Of a stretch of DNA of 64,000 bases, positions 49,672 through 57,864 are shown in pieces. The stretch is from contig NZ_MAYU01000024.1 in the NCBI RefSeq assembly GCF_001685025.1, positions 248,001 to 312,000 of the forward strand. Reading direction: 5' to 3'. The DNA is from Bacillus sp. FJAT-27225 (GTDB lineage Bacteria; Bacillota; Bacilli; Bacillales; Cytobacillaceae). The number at the start of each line of letters is the position of its first letter. Position 1 is the first letter of the stretch. The position numbers were made by a program, and so were the translations under genes. Under the pieces are notes generated by a model that saw nothing but the letters and a program-made list of their open reading frames with translations, was not told the origin of the DNA and did not search any database.

Positions 49672-49767
49672 ACCTAGCAAATTCAGTGTCGGACTTTTCC
49701 TCCTTTTCTGAAAGATGACCGTCTGGTATACTATTTCGTAAGGCGAAACAGTCGGGGAGGGAATTAG

Positions 49768-51372
49768 ATGTCACTTCTTACATATCCATTCTCATCAAGA
49801 AGGATGGCAACCGTGGCGCGAAACGGAATGGTTGCTACGTCACAGCCGCTTGCAGCACAGGCAGGTCTACAGATTCTGCAGCAGGGCGGAAATGCAATTG
49901 ATGCCGCTATCGCAACAGCAGCTTGTTTGACCGTTGTTGAACCGACTTCCAATGGAATCGGGGGCGATGCATTTGCGCTAGTCTGGACAAAAGGGGAACT
50001 GCACGGACTTAATGCAAGCGGTCCGGCACCACAATCCCTTTCAATTGAAATACTTAAGGAACTTGGCTATGAAAAAATGCCAGTTATGGGCTGGATTCCT
50101 GTAAATGTGCCTGGCATTCCATCTGCCTGGGCCGTATTATCGGAAGGATTTGGCCGGTTGCCTCTGACAGAGGTTTTAAAGCCTGCAATTGAATATGCAA
50201 GGAATGGTTATCCGATTTCCCCAATTCTCGGAAAGTATTGGGCAAAAGCATTTCAGGCATATAAAGCTAGAGCAACTGGACCCGAGTTTGAAGAATGGTT
50301 CCGTGTTTTTGCCCCGGATGGAAAGGCACCTGAAATCGGTGAAATGTGGAAGTCCGAAGATCATGCAAAAACGTTGCAGGAAATCGCAGAAACCAATGCG
50401 GAAAGCTTTTATAGGGGCAAGCTTGCTGAAAAAATTGCTGCCGCGTCGATTGAGCAGGGCGGCTTTTTAAGGAAAGAAGACCTTGCGTCTTACCGGCCGG
50501 AGTGGGTCAAGCCTATTTCAGTGAACTACAAAGGCTATGATATTTGGGAAATCCCGCCGAATGGACAGGGCCTTGTTGCTTTGATGGCGCTTAATATCTT
50601 AAAAGAATATACGTTTACTCACCGTGAAGATGCCGATGCTATCCATACTCAGCTTGAAGCGATGAAGCAGGCTTTTTCGGATGGAAAGACATACATAACC
50701 GATCAGAAAACGATGAAGGCCAATGTTGCTGATCTTTTATCGGAGGATTTTTCAAAAGCGGCACGGGAAAAAATCAAACCGACAGCCCAAATTCCCGAAC
50801 CAGGAACGCTCCCTAAAGGCGGCACAGTTTATCTTGCAACAGCGGATGCTGACGGCAACATGGTATCGTTCATCCAAAGCAACTATATGGGCTTCGGTTC
50901 CGGAGTGGTTGTGCCTGGAACAGGCATCGCCCTCCAAAACCGCGGATATGATTTTTCCCTGGACCCTGAGCACGAGAACGCACTCGCCCCTGGTAAAAAA
51001 ACTTACCATACCATCATCCCGGGATTTATCACCAAAGATGGCGGGGCAGTCGGCCCATTTGGTGTCATGGGGGGCTACATGATGCCACAAGGACATGTAC
51101 AGGTGGCTATGAATATGATTGATTTTGGAATGAATCCGCAGGCCGCCCTGGACGCGCCAAGATGGCAGTGGATTGAAGGGAAAAGGATTGAAGTTGAGCA
51201 CGAATTTCCGAACCACCTTGTCCATCAGCTTGCGGAAAAAGGCCATCAAATAAGTGTTGCTTATGATTCCGGCCGCTTCGGGCGCGGACAGGTCATTGTC
51301 CGAAATCCCGAGACGGGCGTTTTGACTGGTGGAACAGAACACAGGACAGATGGAAGTATTGCCTGCTGGTAG
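49768..51372 (+). CDS. ywrD: Gamma-glutamyltransferase family enzyme (YwrD-like)
   Basis: An Ntn hydrolase of 534 residues expected to cleave or transfer gamma-glutamyl groups. The proenzyme is split autocatalytically before Thr353 in PKGGTVYLATADADGNMVSFIQS, which aligns with the GGT nucleophile. Other GGT features are GGNAIDAAIATAACLTVVEPTSNGIGGDAF and PNGQGLVALMALNIL. There is no signal peptide, so it is probably cytoplasmic, like B. subtilis YwrD and unlike secreted GGT. It is followed 12 bp later by pcp, suggesting joint processing of glutamyl and pyroglutamyl compounds. Confidence 0.9.
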   Translation: MSLLTYPFSSRRMATVARNGMVATSQPLAAQAGLQILQQGGNAIDAAIATAACLTVVEPTSNGIGGDAFALVWTKGELHGLNASGPAPQSLSIEILKELGYEKMPVMGWIPVNVPGIPSAWAVLSEGFGRLPLTEVLKPAIEYARNGYPISPILGKYWAKAFQAYKARATGPEFEEWFRVFAPDGKAPEIGEMWKSEDHAKTLQEIAETNAESFYRGKLAEKIAAASIEQGGFLRKEDLASYRPEWVKPISVNYKGYDIWEIPPNGQGLVALMALNILKEYTFTHREDADAIHTQLEAMKQAFSDGKTYITDQKTMKANVADLLSEDFSKAAREKIKPTAQIPEPGTLPKGGTVYLATADADGNMVSFIQSNYMGFGSGVVVPGTGIALQNRGYDFSLDPEHENALAPGKKTYHTIIPGFITKDGGAVGPFGVMGGYMMPQGHVQVAMNMIDFGMNPQAALDAPRWQWIEGKRIEVEHEFPNHLVHQLAEKGHQISVAYDSGRFGRGQVIVRNPETGVLTGGTEHRTDGSIACW

Positions 51373-51384
51373 GAGGAGAACAGA

Positions 51385-51990
51385 ATGAAGAAATTGCTTT
51401 TAACAGGTTTTGAACCTTTCCTGGGATTCCCAATTAATCCTACGGAAAGAATTGTTTCAGCCCTTAATGGACAGACAATTGGGGACTACAAGATTGTTGG
51501 TTTGCTTCTTCCGGTCGACTTCAGTTCCGCGCCAAACCGAATTGTGGAAGAAGTACGCGGGCTTGGACCTGATGCTGTTATTTCGCTTGGGCTTGCTGCA
51601 GGAAGGAATGCTTTAACACCTGAACGGATTGCCATTAACTGCCGGGATGGAGCACCTGATAATAAAGGAGTGGCCCTGGAAGACGCACCAATCGCTGAAG
51701 GCGGGCCTGATGGTTATTTTTCAAGCCTGCCAATTCGGACGATGGTCAATGTGCTAAAGGAAAACGGCTATCCCGCCGAAATTTCAAACTCGGCAGGAAC
51801 GTACCTTTGCAATAACGTGATGTATTCGGTCCTGCATGAGCTCACAGTATCAGGCAGGACAATTCCCGCAGGATTCATTCACATTCCAGCCTCCCACGAG
51901 CTAGCCATTTCCGGAAAAAAAGCGATGCCTTCCTGGAGCGAATCGGATCTTCTTGAAGCTGTAAAAATAGCGATTAACTGTTTAGAATAA
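51385..51990 (+). CDS. pcp: Pyrrolidone-carboxylate peptidase
   Basis: Cysteine peptidase (C15) that removes N-terminal pyroglutamate from peptides. The 201-residue protein has the catalytic triad Glu80 (LTPERIAIN), Cys142 (GTYLCNNVMY) and His166 (GFIHIPASHE), and starts KLLLTGFEPFLGFPINPTE as in the family. It is 12 bp after the GGT gene with its own site GGAGGAG, so the two form an operon that ends at a terminator. Confidence 0.95.
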   Translation: MKKLLLTGFEPFLGFPINPTERIVSALNGQTIGDYKIVGLLLPVDFSSAPNRIVEEVRGLGPDAVISLGLAAGRNALTPERIAINCRDGAPDNKGVALEDAPIAEGGPDGYFSSLPIRTMVNVLKENGYPAEISNSAGTYLCNNVMYSVLHELTVSGRTIPAGFIHIPASHELAISGKKAMPSWSESDLLEAVKIAINCLE

Positions 51991-51999
51991 AGTAAAAGA

Positions 52000-52033
52000 A
52001 ACCAGGGGAATCAGCTCTCCTGGTTTTTTAAAA
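52000..52033 (+). terminator. Terminator after pcp
   Basis: Ten-bp stem AACCAGGGGA/TCTCCTGGTT with one G-U pair and T6. Confidence 0.85.
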
Positions 52034-52070
52034 AAAGGCTGTGTTAAGGGGTAGTATTGATTTTATAGGC

Positions 52071-52100
52071 GTTGATTGGAGCGGAAATTAACAATCAACT
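52071..52100 (+). repeat. Dispersed intergenic repeat, ends-only copy
   Basis: GTTGATTGGAGCGGAAATTAACAATCAAC has only the two ends of the 130-bp repeat fused together. It looks like an internal deletion derivative and keeps the terminal inverted repeat GTTGATT/AATCAAC. Confidence 0.65.
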
Positions 52101-52128
52101 TTGACATAGCCAAAAAAGAGGGATAAAA

Positions 52129-52923
52129 GTGAATGAACATATACAGGAAGTCCTTAAGCGGATTGAAGCGGAGTACAAGGTAAAGATTCTTTATGCTTGT
52201 GAGTCGGGAAGCCGTGCCTGGGGGTTTCCTTCAAAGGACAGCGACTATGACGTGCGGTTCATCTATATCCACGATAATGACTGGTACTTGTCTATCGACC
52301 AAAAACGGGAAGTAATTGAAATACCGCAGCATGACTCTTTATCAATTCCTATTGACGAACTTCTTGATGTAAGCGGGTGGGAGTTGAGAAAGGCGCTAAG
52401 GCTATTCAGGAAATCCAATCCGCCGCTTCTTGAGTGGCTCCGTTCCGGTATCGTCTACTATGAAGCCGGAGCCGCTGCTGAAAAACTGAGGCAAATGAAC
52501 GAGGCTATCTTTTCACCAGTGTCCGGTATCCATCATTATCTGAATATGGCAAAAGGCAACTATCGGGAGTTCCTTCAGGGAGAAAGGGTTAAAATCAAAA
52601 AGTATTTTTATGTCCTAAGGCCAATCCTTGCGGCAAAATGGATCGAAAAATATAACACAGTCCCACCGATGGAATTCCAGACTCTTGTGGAAGATAGCCT
52701 GCCGCCCGGTGAGTTGTATGAAGAAATAAATAGTTTGCTTAAAAGGAAAATTGCAGGAGAGGAATTGGACTTGGAGCCAAGGGTCAACATTATCAATCAG
52801 TTTCTCGATAAGGAAATCCATTATCTTGCGGAATTTGCAAGAACAGTAGATACCACCGTTCAGGACCCAACTGAGCAACTGGATCAGCTGTTCAGGGAGA
52901 CGCTTGAGGAAGCGTGGGAATAA
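52129..52923 (+). CDS. Nucleotidyltransferase domain protein (RlaP/YcgL type)
   Basis: A 264-residue protein with the polymerase-beta-type motif YACESGSRAWGFPSKDSDYDVRFIYI, in which GSR and the paired Asp residues DYD are the nucleotide and metal ligands. The rest resembles the long bacterial family once called predicted nucleotidyltransferase, related to phage T4 RlaP. The target is unknown. Translation starts at a GTG after AGAGGGATAAAA. There is no antitoxin-like HEPN partner beside it, so a toxin-antitoxin role is not supported. Confidence 0.85.
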   Translation: MNEHIQEVLKRIEAEYKVKILYACESGSRAWGFPSKDSDYDVRFIYIHDNDWYLSIDQKREVIEIPQHDSLSIPIDELLDVSGWELRKALRLFRKSNPPLLEWLRSGIVYYEAGAAAEKLRQMNEAIFSPVSGIHHYLNMAKGNYREFLQGERVKIKKYFYVLRPILAAKWIEKYNTVPPMEFQTLVEDSLPPGELYEEINSLLKRKIAGEELDLEPRVNIINQFLDKEIHYLAEFARTVDTTVQDPTEQLDQLFRETLEEAWE

Positions 52924-53056
52924 GGAAAAGCACAGGAGCATTAAGCAATTCGATAATGACTTATCGTTGAGAGAAAAAACATGAAGTTTGTGCACGCGTA
53001 GGCCTTGGGTAAGACAGTTATTAATGAAAAGTTATATTTTCTTAAACAGAAATAAA

Positions 53057-53088
53057 AGAAAGGCAAAGCGCTGGGACTTTGCCTTTCT
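53057..53088 (-). terminator. Terminator of the oxidoreductase gene
   Basis: Twelve-bp stem AGAAAGGCAAAG with its complement, followed by TTTTA on the minus strand. Confidence 0.9.
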
Positions 53089-53094
53089 GTTAAA

Positions 53095-54120
53095 TTACTT
53101 AGGAGATACTTCATAAGCCCGAAGAATAATTTCCATTGCTTTCTTGCCTTCCTCGCCATTGATAAGCGGCTCGGTATTGTTGTTGATTGCATCAATGAAA
53201 TCTTTGTATAGAGGCGTATGGCCTTCACCATAAACGCTGTCAATATCGGTGTTGAGCTCTTCTTTATCGTAATCGCGCTCATCCGCAAACTGCCATGTTT
53301 TAATCTCATTTACAGCAAGTCCGCCGATAACAACTGTACCTTTTTCACCAAAGATACTTAATGTTTCCTCAAGGTTCTTTGGATAGACTACCGCGCTGCC
53401 TTCAACAATGCCGATAGAGCCATTTTTGAAGCGAATCAAAATTGCCCCGAAATCTTCCATCTCAATATCACGGAGGAATGTTTCTCGTTCTGCATGAATT
53501 CGCTCAATTTCAGAGCCACCCAGCATCCATTGAAGCAGGTCGATATTGTGGATACACTGATTCATTAGCGTACCGCCATCGAGTTCCGCCGTTCCCCTCC
53601 AAGGAGCCTGCTTATAATAATTCATATCCCTTGTCCAAAGAATCCTTGCAGTTCCACTCATAATCCGGCCGAATCTGCCTTCTTCAATCGCCCTGCGGAG
53701 CTTTTGAATCGGCGGGTTGAACCTGTTTTGGTGAGAAACAGAAATTTTCTTTCCATGCTCTTTTGCAGCTGCAATAATAGCATCTGCATCCTCGACAGAC
53801 AGGGCCATAGGCTTTTCAATCAATACATGCGCCCCGTGCTCAATGCAGTCAATCGCATGCCTTGCGTGGTAACCGCTTTCGGTTGCGATGGTGACAACGT
53901 CAATTTGCTCGTTTTTGAGCATCTCTATGTAGTCGGTGTATACCTTGACATTGGCATTTTCTATTTTCTCCTCATACTGGCCTTTCTTGTCAAGCGCCTT
54001 CTGTTCAACAACATCACTTACTGCAACAAGTTCAGCTTCCTGAATGTTATTGATAAGTGCTTCAATATGTTTGTAGGATATTCTTCCACACCCGAGTATG
54101 GCAAATCTCAATTTAGACAT
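53095..54120 (-). CDS. Gfo/Idh/MocA family oxidoreductase
   Basis: NAD(P)-dependent dehydrogenase of 341 residues, probably acting on a sugar, inositol or amino-sugar nucleotide. The N-terminal Rossmann domain has FAILGCGRISYKHIEAL and the motif HVLIEKPMALS (EKP). The C-terminal alpha/beta domain has GGTLMNQCIHNIDLLQWMLG, whose HNID carries the catalytic His. ATG 54120 follows AGGAGGTTATT. It resembles WlbA/MviM-type UDP-sugar dehydrogenases, but no sugar-nucleotide partners lie nearby, so the substrate is open. Confidence 0.9.
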   Translation of the reverse strand: MSKLRFAILGCGRISYKHIEALINNIQEAELVAVSDVVEQKALDKKGQYEEKIENANVKVYTDYIEMLKNEQIDVVTIATESGYHARHAIDCIEHGAHVLIEKPMALSVEDADAIIAAAKEHGKKISVSHQNRFNPPIQKLRRAIEEGRFGRIMSGTARILWTRDMNYYKQAPWRGTAELDGGTLMNQCIHNIDLLQWMLGGSEIERIHAERETFLRDIEMEDFGAILIRFKNGSIGIVEGSAVVYPKNLEETLSIFGEKGTVVIGGLAVNEIKTWQFADERDYDKEELNTDIDSVYGEGHTPLYKDFIDAINNNTEPLINGEEGKKAMEIILRAYEVSPK

Positions 54121-54236
54121 AATAACCTCCTGTATTTTAGAAAGACTAATTTTGACGAAAAAAACCTACCGATATTGTATCAAATTATAAATTGAAAGGG
54201 AATTGGAGAGCATATTGGCGCAGTGGGCATAAGAAA

Positions 54237-54260
54237 ACTCCCCTGTTCCGGCAGGGGAGC
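54237..54260 (-). terminator. Terminator of the SGNSK gene pair
   Basis: Stem CTCCCCTG/CAGGGGAG (54238-54259), followed by TTTTC on the minus strand. Confidence 0.8.
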
Positions 54261-54264
54261 TCGT

Positions 54265-54597
54265 TTAAAAATCTCTGAACATCTGACGCCTTGGCCTTAC
54301 TACTGGTTTTGGATTATCGGTATCATCAGACTCACTCTTATTCAGCAGCTCTTCCAGTTTCCTGACTGCAAAAGAAAACTCGTCGTTTGTCATTTCATTC
54401 TTTGCTAAAGATGAACAAAGCAGTGCATAGGCTATTGCCTTTGTGTCAATCTGGACGTTCACTTTCACATCAACCTTTGAGTTGCCACTATGACCAATGG
54501 CAGCATTGTTTTCATTTGTGTCCTTTGAAACTGATTCAAGCCTTTGTGAATCCTCATCATGATTATTTATCTCTTGTCTGAATCTTGGGCTGGCCAT
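54265..54597 (-). CDS. Acidic SGNSK-motif protein, spore-coat-like
   Basis: A 110-residue protein of unknown function, second gene of a minus-strand pair. The centre reads HSGNSKVDVKVNVQIDTKAIAYALLCSSLAKNEM. Its SGNSK-V-D-V core matches SGNAK modules in the two neighbouring genes, and the hydrophobic part AIAYALLCSSLA follows it. The C-terminus is charged with two RPRR-like basic clusters. Start is taken at the ATG with GGGGGAAGAG upstream. I recall similar sequences annotated as spore coat proteins, but I cannot name the family with certainty. Confidence 0.7.
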   Translation of the reverse strand: MASPRFRQEINNHDEDSQRLESVSKDTNENNAAIGHSGNSKVDVKVNVQIDTKAIAYALLCSSLAKNEMTNDEFSFAVRKLEELLNKSESDDTDNPKPVVRPRRQMFRDF

Positions 54598-54629
54598 ACT
54601 CTTCCCCCACATTCCTTGCCTATCCATTG

Positions 54630-55115
54630 TCAATCATCAATGGATACATCTTGATCCTGGTCTAACTCTTGGCTTTGGTCTGCTTCTGCTCTTGTACGGA
54701 CCTTTGCAACTGAATCAGCATCTACGCAGATGTCCAGGCAAATCTTTGCGTTACCACTCTTGCGGATTCTGGCAATGTTTTTATTAAAATCAATGTTTTT
54801 CGTTTCATTGTCATTATCCACATCGACTTCATTTTCAAAATCGCTATCAATATCAATATCAACGTCGGAACGGCTCCTGGATTCAGAATCTCCGCGGCCA
54901 AATGAATTAAAGTTGCTGCTGCTTGATTCATCAAAATGACCACCAAAATTATGGTTATGGTCATGATCATGGTTACGGTCATGACCATGGTCATGGCCCT
55001 TGAATTCCTCTTCTCTTATGTTATGCCTTCTATCTAGTCCTGGAAACCAGCCTTTCATTCTATTTCCTCCCTTATTTTTATTCCCGCCAAAATCGGGATA
55101 CCACACATCGCTCAT
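54630..55115 (-). CDS. His/Asp-rich SGNAK-motif protein, spore-coat-like
   Basis: A 161-residue low-complexity protein. It has a Gly/Asn/Lys-rich N-terminus, a His/Asp stretch near residues 38-58 (GHDHGHDRNHDHDHNHN) that could bind metal, then alternating Asp/Val/Asn repeats. Last comes the module NIARIRKSGNAKICLDICVDADSVAKVRTRAEADQSQELDQDQD. That module is shared with the divergent gene at 55326. Start ATG 55115 follows AAAGGAGGAG. Composition is like that of spore-coat proteins. It precedes the 54597 gene by 32 bp in the same transcript. Confidence 0.75.
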   Translation of the reverse strand: MSDVWYPDFGGNKNKGGNRMKGWFPGLDRRHNIREEEFKGHDHGHDRNHDHDHNHNFGGHFDESSSSNFNSFGRGDSESRSRSDVDIDIDSDFENEVDVDNDNETKNIDFNKNIARIRKSGNAKICLDICVDADSVAKVRTRAEADQSQELDQDQDVSIDD

Positions 55116-55325
55116 ATATTTTCTCCTCCTTTCTCGCCGGTTTATAAGCAATATATTCCTAAACCCAAAAAGAGTATGGACAGCTGTAATGGATTTAGGT
55201 TTTTTTTTCATATTTTTAAAGTTAATTATTTTTTGATTTCCACGTTTGCACTAGGATATATGTCCATCCCAACTTTTAAACCGTTGAATAGACTGTCATT
55301 ACCAATGGATAAGGAGGAAAGAAAA

Positions 55326-55607
55326 ATGGGTAAAGGTAATAATGGCGATAACGAGTCAAGAAGCAGATCCCGCGCAGATGTAGATTTGGATAATCGTGTG
55401 GATAACAGAACAGACGTTGAAAACGAAAATCGAGTAAAGAATAGGGACCATAACACCAATATCGCAAAAATTGAGGATAGCGGAAACGCTAAAATCGACC
55501 TTGATATCAGGGTAGATTCTGACTCCAAAGCAAAAGTCCGCGCCAGGGCAGATGCTGACCAGGACCAGGATGCCGATCAAGATTCAGATGTCGATATTGA
55601 CTTCTAA
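55326..55607 (+). CDS. Acidic SGNAK-motif protein, divergent paralogue
   Basis: A 93-residue Asp/Arg/Asn-rich protein. The second half, NIAKIEDSGNAKIDLDIRVDSDSKAKVRARADADQDQDADQD, is clearly homologous to the end of the protein encoded at 54630-55115 on the other strand. The first half has alternating NRVDNRTDVENENRVKNRD. It starts at an ATG after AAGGAGGAAAGAAAA and ends at a terminator. Function unknown; a coat or exosporium role is inferred from composition and the sporulation setting (spoIIID follows). Confidence 0.75.
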   Translation: MGKGNNGDNESRSRSRADVDLDNRVDNRTDVENENRVKNRDHNTNIAKIEDSGNAKIDLDIRVDSDSKAKVRARADADQDQDADQDSDVDIDF

Positions 55608-55634
55608 ACAAAGCGGGAGCACCTCCTCCCGCAT

Positions 55635-55664
55635 AAATCCGCCATGCCCATGGCGGATTTTTAG
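55635..55664 (+). terminator. Terminator after 55326 gene
   Basis: Stem AAATCCGCCATG/CATGGCGGATTT and TTTAG. A second hairpin GCGGGAG/CTCCCGC precedes it. Confidence 0.9.
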
Positions 55665-55738
55665 TTGTGTAAAGATGTGCGAAAAGGGGCAAAACAGTCC
55701 AATTTTTCGAAAAACTTCCTTGACCCCTTGTCCCTTGT

Positions 55739-55767
55739 GCATATTCGCCTATCCAAGCTAATAAACT
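55739..55767 (+). promoter_or_regulatory. Probable sigma-E promoter of spoIIID
   Basis: GCATATT (55739-55745), a 14-bp spacer and AATAAACT (55760-55767). The -35 fits the sigma-E consensus fully and the -10 fits CATACAMT in six of eight positions. The leader to the spoIIID start is about 240 nt. Confidence 0.6.
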
Positions 55768-55794
55768 GTTACAAACCTGTACAAGAGAGTGTTT

Positions 55795-55830
55795 GAGGTG
55801 AGGAGTCGTTTGAAGACAATATGTATTTAG
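55795..55830 (+). other. Possible leader mini-ORF (usd-like) before spoIIID
   Basis: A good ribosome site GAGGTGAGGAG (55795-55805), then TTG AAG ACA ATA TGT ATT TAG (55810-55830), six codons. In B. subtilis translation of spoIIID depends on a small upstream frame called usd. After this one come large inverted repeats (CAGAAAGC/GCTTTCTG and TGCCGCA/TGCGG). Confidence 0.4.
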
Positions 55831-56012
55831 CCATAGATTTGATTAGACCATATAGGGTCAGAAAGCGAAGCGCTTTTTTATAAAGGGCGGATGCTTTCTG
55901 CCGCATCTTAATCCGGTGAAACCTGCCGGGGTGCGGAAGGCAGTATTTCGTCGAAGTGATAAGCGGGTCTCATTTCACACTTCTCACATCCAACTAAGGG
56001 AGGGCGAGTGGT

Positions 56013-56282
56013 GTGCACGATTACATCAAAGAGAGAACTATCAAGATTGGAAAGTATATCGTGGAGACGAGGAAAACAGTTCGCGTGATTGCGAAAGAAT
56101 TCGGCGTATCCAAAAGTACAGTCCATAAGGATTTAACCGAAAGGCTTCCAGAAATCAGTCCAGAGCTTGCAAACGAAGTAAAGGAAATCCTTGATTACCA
56201 TAAGTCGATCCGTCATTTAAGGGGCGGCGAAGCAACGAAAATGAAGTACCAGAAGGAAGAAGAAGGCGAACCGGTCAAATAA
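56013..56282 (+). CDS. spoIIID: Sporulation transcriptional regulator SpoIIID
   Basis: Mother-cell DNA-binding protein that turns sigma-E genes on or off and leads to sigma-K activity. The 89-residue product has a helix-turn-helix in KTVRVIAKEFGVSKSTVHKDLTERLPE (about 18-44) and a basic C-terminal helix HKSIRHLRGGEATKMKYQKEE. Start is a GTG after AAGGGAGGGCGAGTGGT and the sequence is nearly that of B. subtilis. It is expressed from the sigma-E promoter at 55739-55767 through a structured 240-nt leader. Confidence 0.97.
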   Translation: MHDYIKERTIKIGKYIVETRKTVRVIAKEFGVSKSTVHKDLTERLPEISPELANEVKEILDYHKSIRHLRGGEATKMKYQKEEEGEPVK

Positions 56283-56464
56283 ATAGCAACCACCAAACTT
56301 TTCAAATAAATCCCAGCTTCTTTTTTGTCCATCTCAAGGCTTTTATTCTCGACAAACTTTTACAGAATTCTCCTGAAAAGGTATGGAAAACGGATTCGAT
56401 ATGATACAATAAACAATTAGGAAAGTATGTGGAAACCGTTTTTTCGAGGAGGATATTAGAAGCA

Positions 56465-57466
56465 ATGTTTGCAAGGGATATAGGGATTGATTTGGGAACG
56501 GCCAACGTGCTCATCCACGTAAAAGGTCGCGGAATCGTATTGAATGAGCCTTCTGTAGTTGCAATTGATAAAAATACAAATCGTGTCCTTGCCGTCGGTG
56601 AAGAAGCGCGCCGCATGGTTGGACGTACACCTGGGAATATTGTTGCAATCCGTCCGTTGAAGGATGGAGTGATTGCCGACTTTGATGTGACTGAAGCAAT
56701 GCTGAAGCATTTTATTAACAAGCTGGATGTAAAAGGGTTTTTATCCAAGCCGCGCATCCTGATTTGCTGCCCGACGAATATTACAAGCGTCGAGCAAAAG
56801 GCGATTAAGGAAGCTGCCGAAAAAAGCGGCGGAAAGAAGATTTATCTTGAAGAGGAGCCAAAGGTTGCGGCAATTGGGGCGGGAATGGATATCTTCCAGC
56901 CAAGCGGCAATATGGTCGTAGATATTGGAGGAGGAACGACAGATGTAGCCGTCCTTTCAATGGGCGATATCGTGACGTCTTCCTCCATAAAAATGGCCGG
57001 TGATAAATTTGATATGGAGATTCTGAACTATATCAAACGTGAATACAAGCTTTTGATTGGTGAACGGACTTCTGAGGATATTAAAGTCAATATCGCGACC
57101 GTCTTCCCTGGCTCACGCAACGAATCCATGGATATCCGCGGCCGTGATATGGTCAGTGGCCTTCCTCGCACAATTACAGTCCATTCAACTGAAATCGAGC
57201 AGGCCCTTCATGAGTCGGTCGCAGTCATTGTCCAGGCTGCCAAGAGCGTTTTAGAGCGTACGCCGCCTGAACTTTCTGCCGACATCATCGACCGCGGCGT
57301 GATCCTGACCGGAGGCGGGGCACTGCTCCATGGTATTGACCAGCTGCTAGCCGAAGAATTGAAAGTACCGGTGCTGATTGCTGAAAACCCAATGGATTGT
57401 GTGGCGATTGGGACAGGCATCATGCTTGATAATATCGATAAAATTGCCAGAAGGAAACTTGGATAA
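56465..57466 (+). CDS. mbl: MreB-like cell-shape protein Mbl
   Basis: Bacterial actin homologue that forms dynamic patches on the membrane and guides lateral wall synthesis. The 333-residue protein has the actin-fold nucleotide motifs DIGIDLGTANVLI (phosphate 1), DIGGGTTDVAVLSMGDIV (phosphate 2) and ILTGGGALLHG (adenosine). The N-terminus MFARDIGIDLGT matches B. subtilis Mbl rather than MreB or MreBH. Start ATG 56465 follows GAGGAGG with somewhat long spacing. As in B. subtilis it follows spoIIID, but the flagellar genes flhO and flhP that come next there are absent. Confidence 0.97.
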   Translation: MFARDIGIDLGTANVLIHVKGRGIVLNEPSVVAIDKNTNRVLAVGEEARRMVGRTPGNIVAIRPLKDGVIADFDVTEAMLKHFINKLDVKGFLSKPRILICCPTNITSVEQKAIKEAAEKSGGKKIYLEEEPKVAAIGAGMDIFQPSGNMVVDIGGGTTDVAVLSMGDIVTSSSIKMAGDKFDMEILNYIKREYKLLIGERTSEDIKVNIATVFPGSRNESMDIRGRDMVSGLPRTITVHSTEIEQALHESVAVIVQAAKSVLERTPPELSADIIDRGVILTGGGALLHGIDQLLAEELKVPVLIAENPMDCVAIGTGIMLDNIDKIARRKLG

Positions 57467-57474
57467 TAGAACTT

Positions 57475-57514
57475 TGAGCCTGGATGGAACGATATCTGGG
57501 CTCTTTTTATTCAG
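57475..57514 (+). terminator. Terminator after mbl
   Basis: Stem GAGCCTGGA/TCTGGGCTC with two G-U pairs and T5. Confidence 0.75.
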
Positions 57515-57864
57515 GGGGAAATATAGTATAAAATCAGGGAGCTACATTGTCTTCGGATAGTTAGATAGAGCTGCAGGAACATCTTGTTTGTCCGTATCAA
57601 GGATTAGCTGCTTAAGGGTTGTTCGTTCGAGTTATGGTTCCATTAAACTTGTTTCCGGGTTTAATTTGGGTGCATTAACCCCTGCTAAACTCCTTATAGT
57701 GCGGATGAAAATTGACAAAGACGGCGAGTTTCTCTGTTATTTAACAAAAAAAGCTGTTACATTTTGATTTTTTTCTTATAATAGAGATAAAAGGTACCAG
57801 TTTTTTTGCAAAAAAGGGCAGCTGGCTAACGTTTTTGCCTGTTTCCCGCCAAAAGGAGTCAATT
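57515..57864. other. Gene-free stretch between mbl and EpuA-like gene
   Basis: About 350 bp. I see no reading frame or repeat. AT-rich parts at 57711 (TTGACA) and 57775 (TATAAT) do not form a well-spaced promoter. flhO and flhP, expected here from B. subtilis, have left no visible remnant. Confidence 0.5.

Noticed and set aside
52129-52923. Nucleotidyltransferase as the toxin or antitoxin of an MNT/HEPN pair
   Set aside because: The protein is too long and no HEPN partner or overlapping gene is present on either side.
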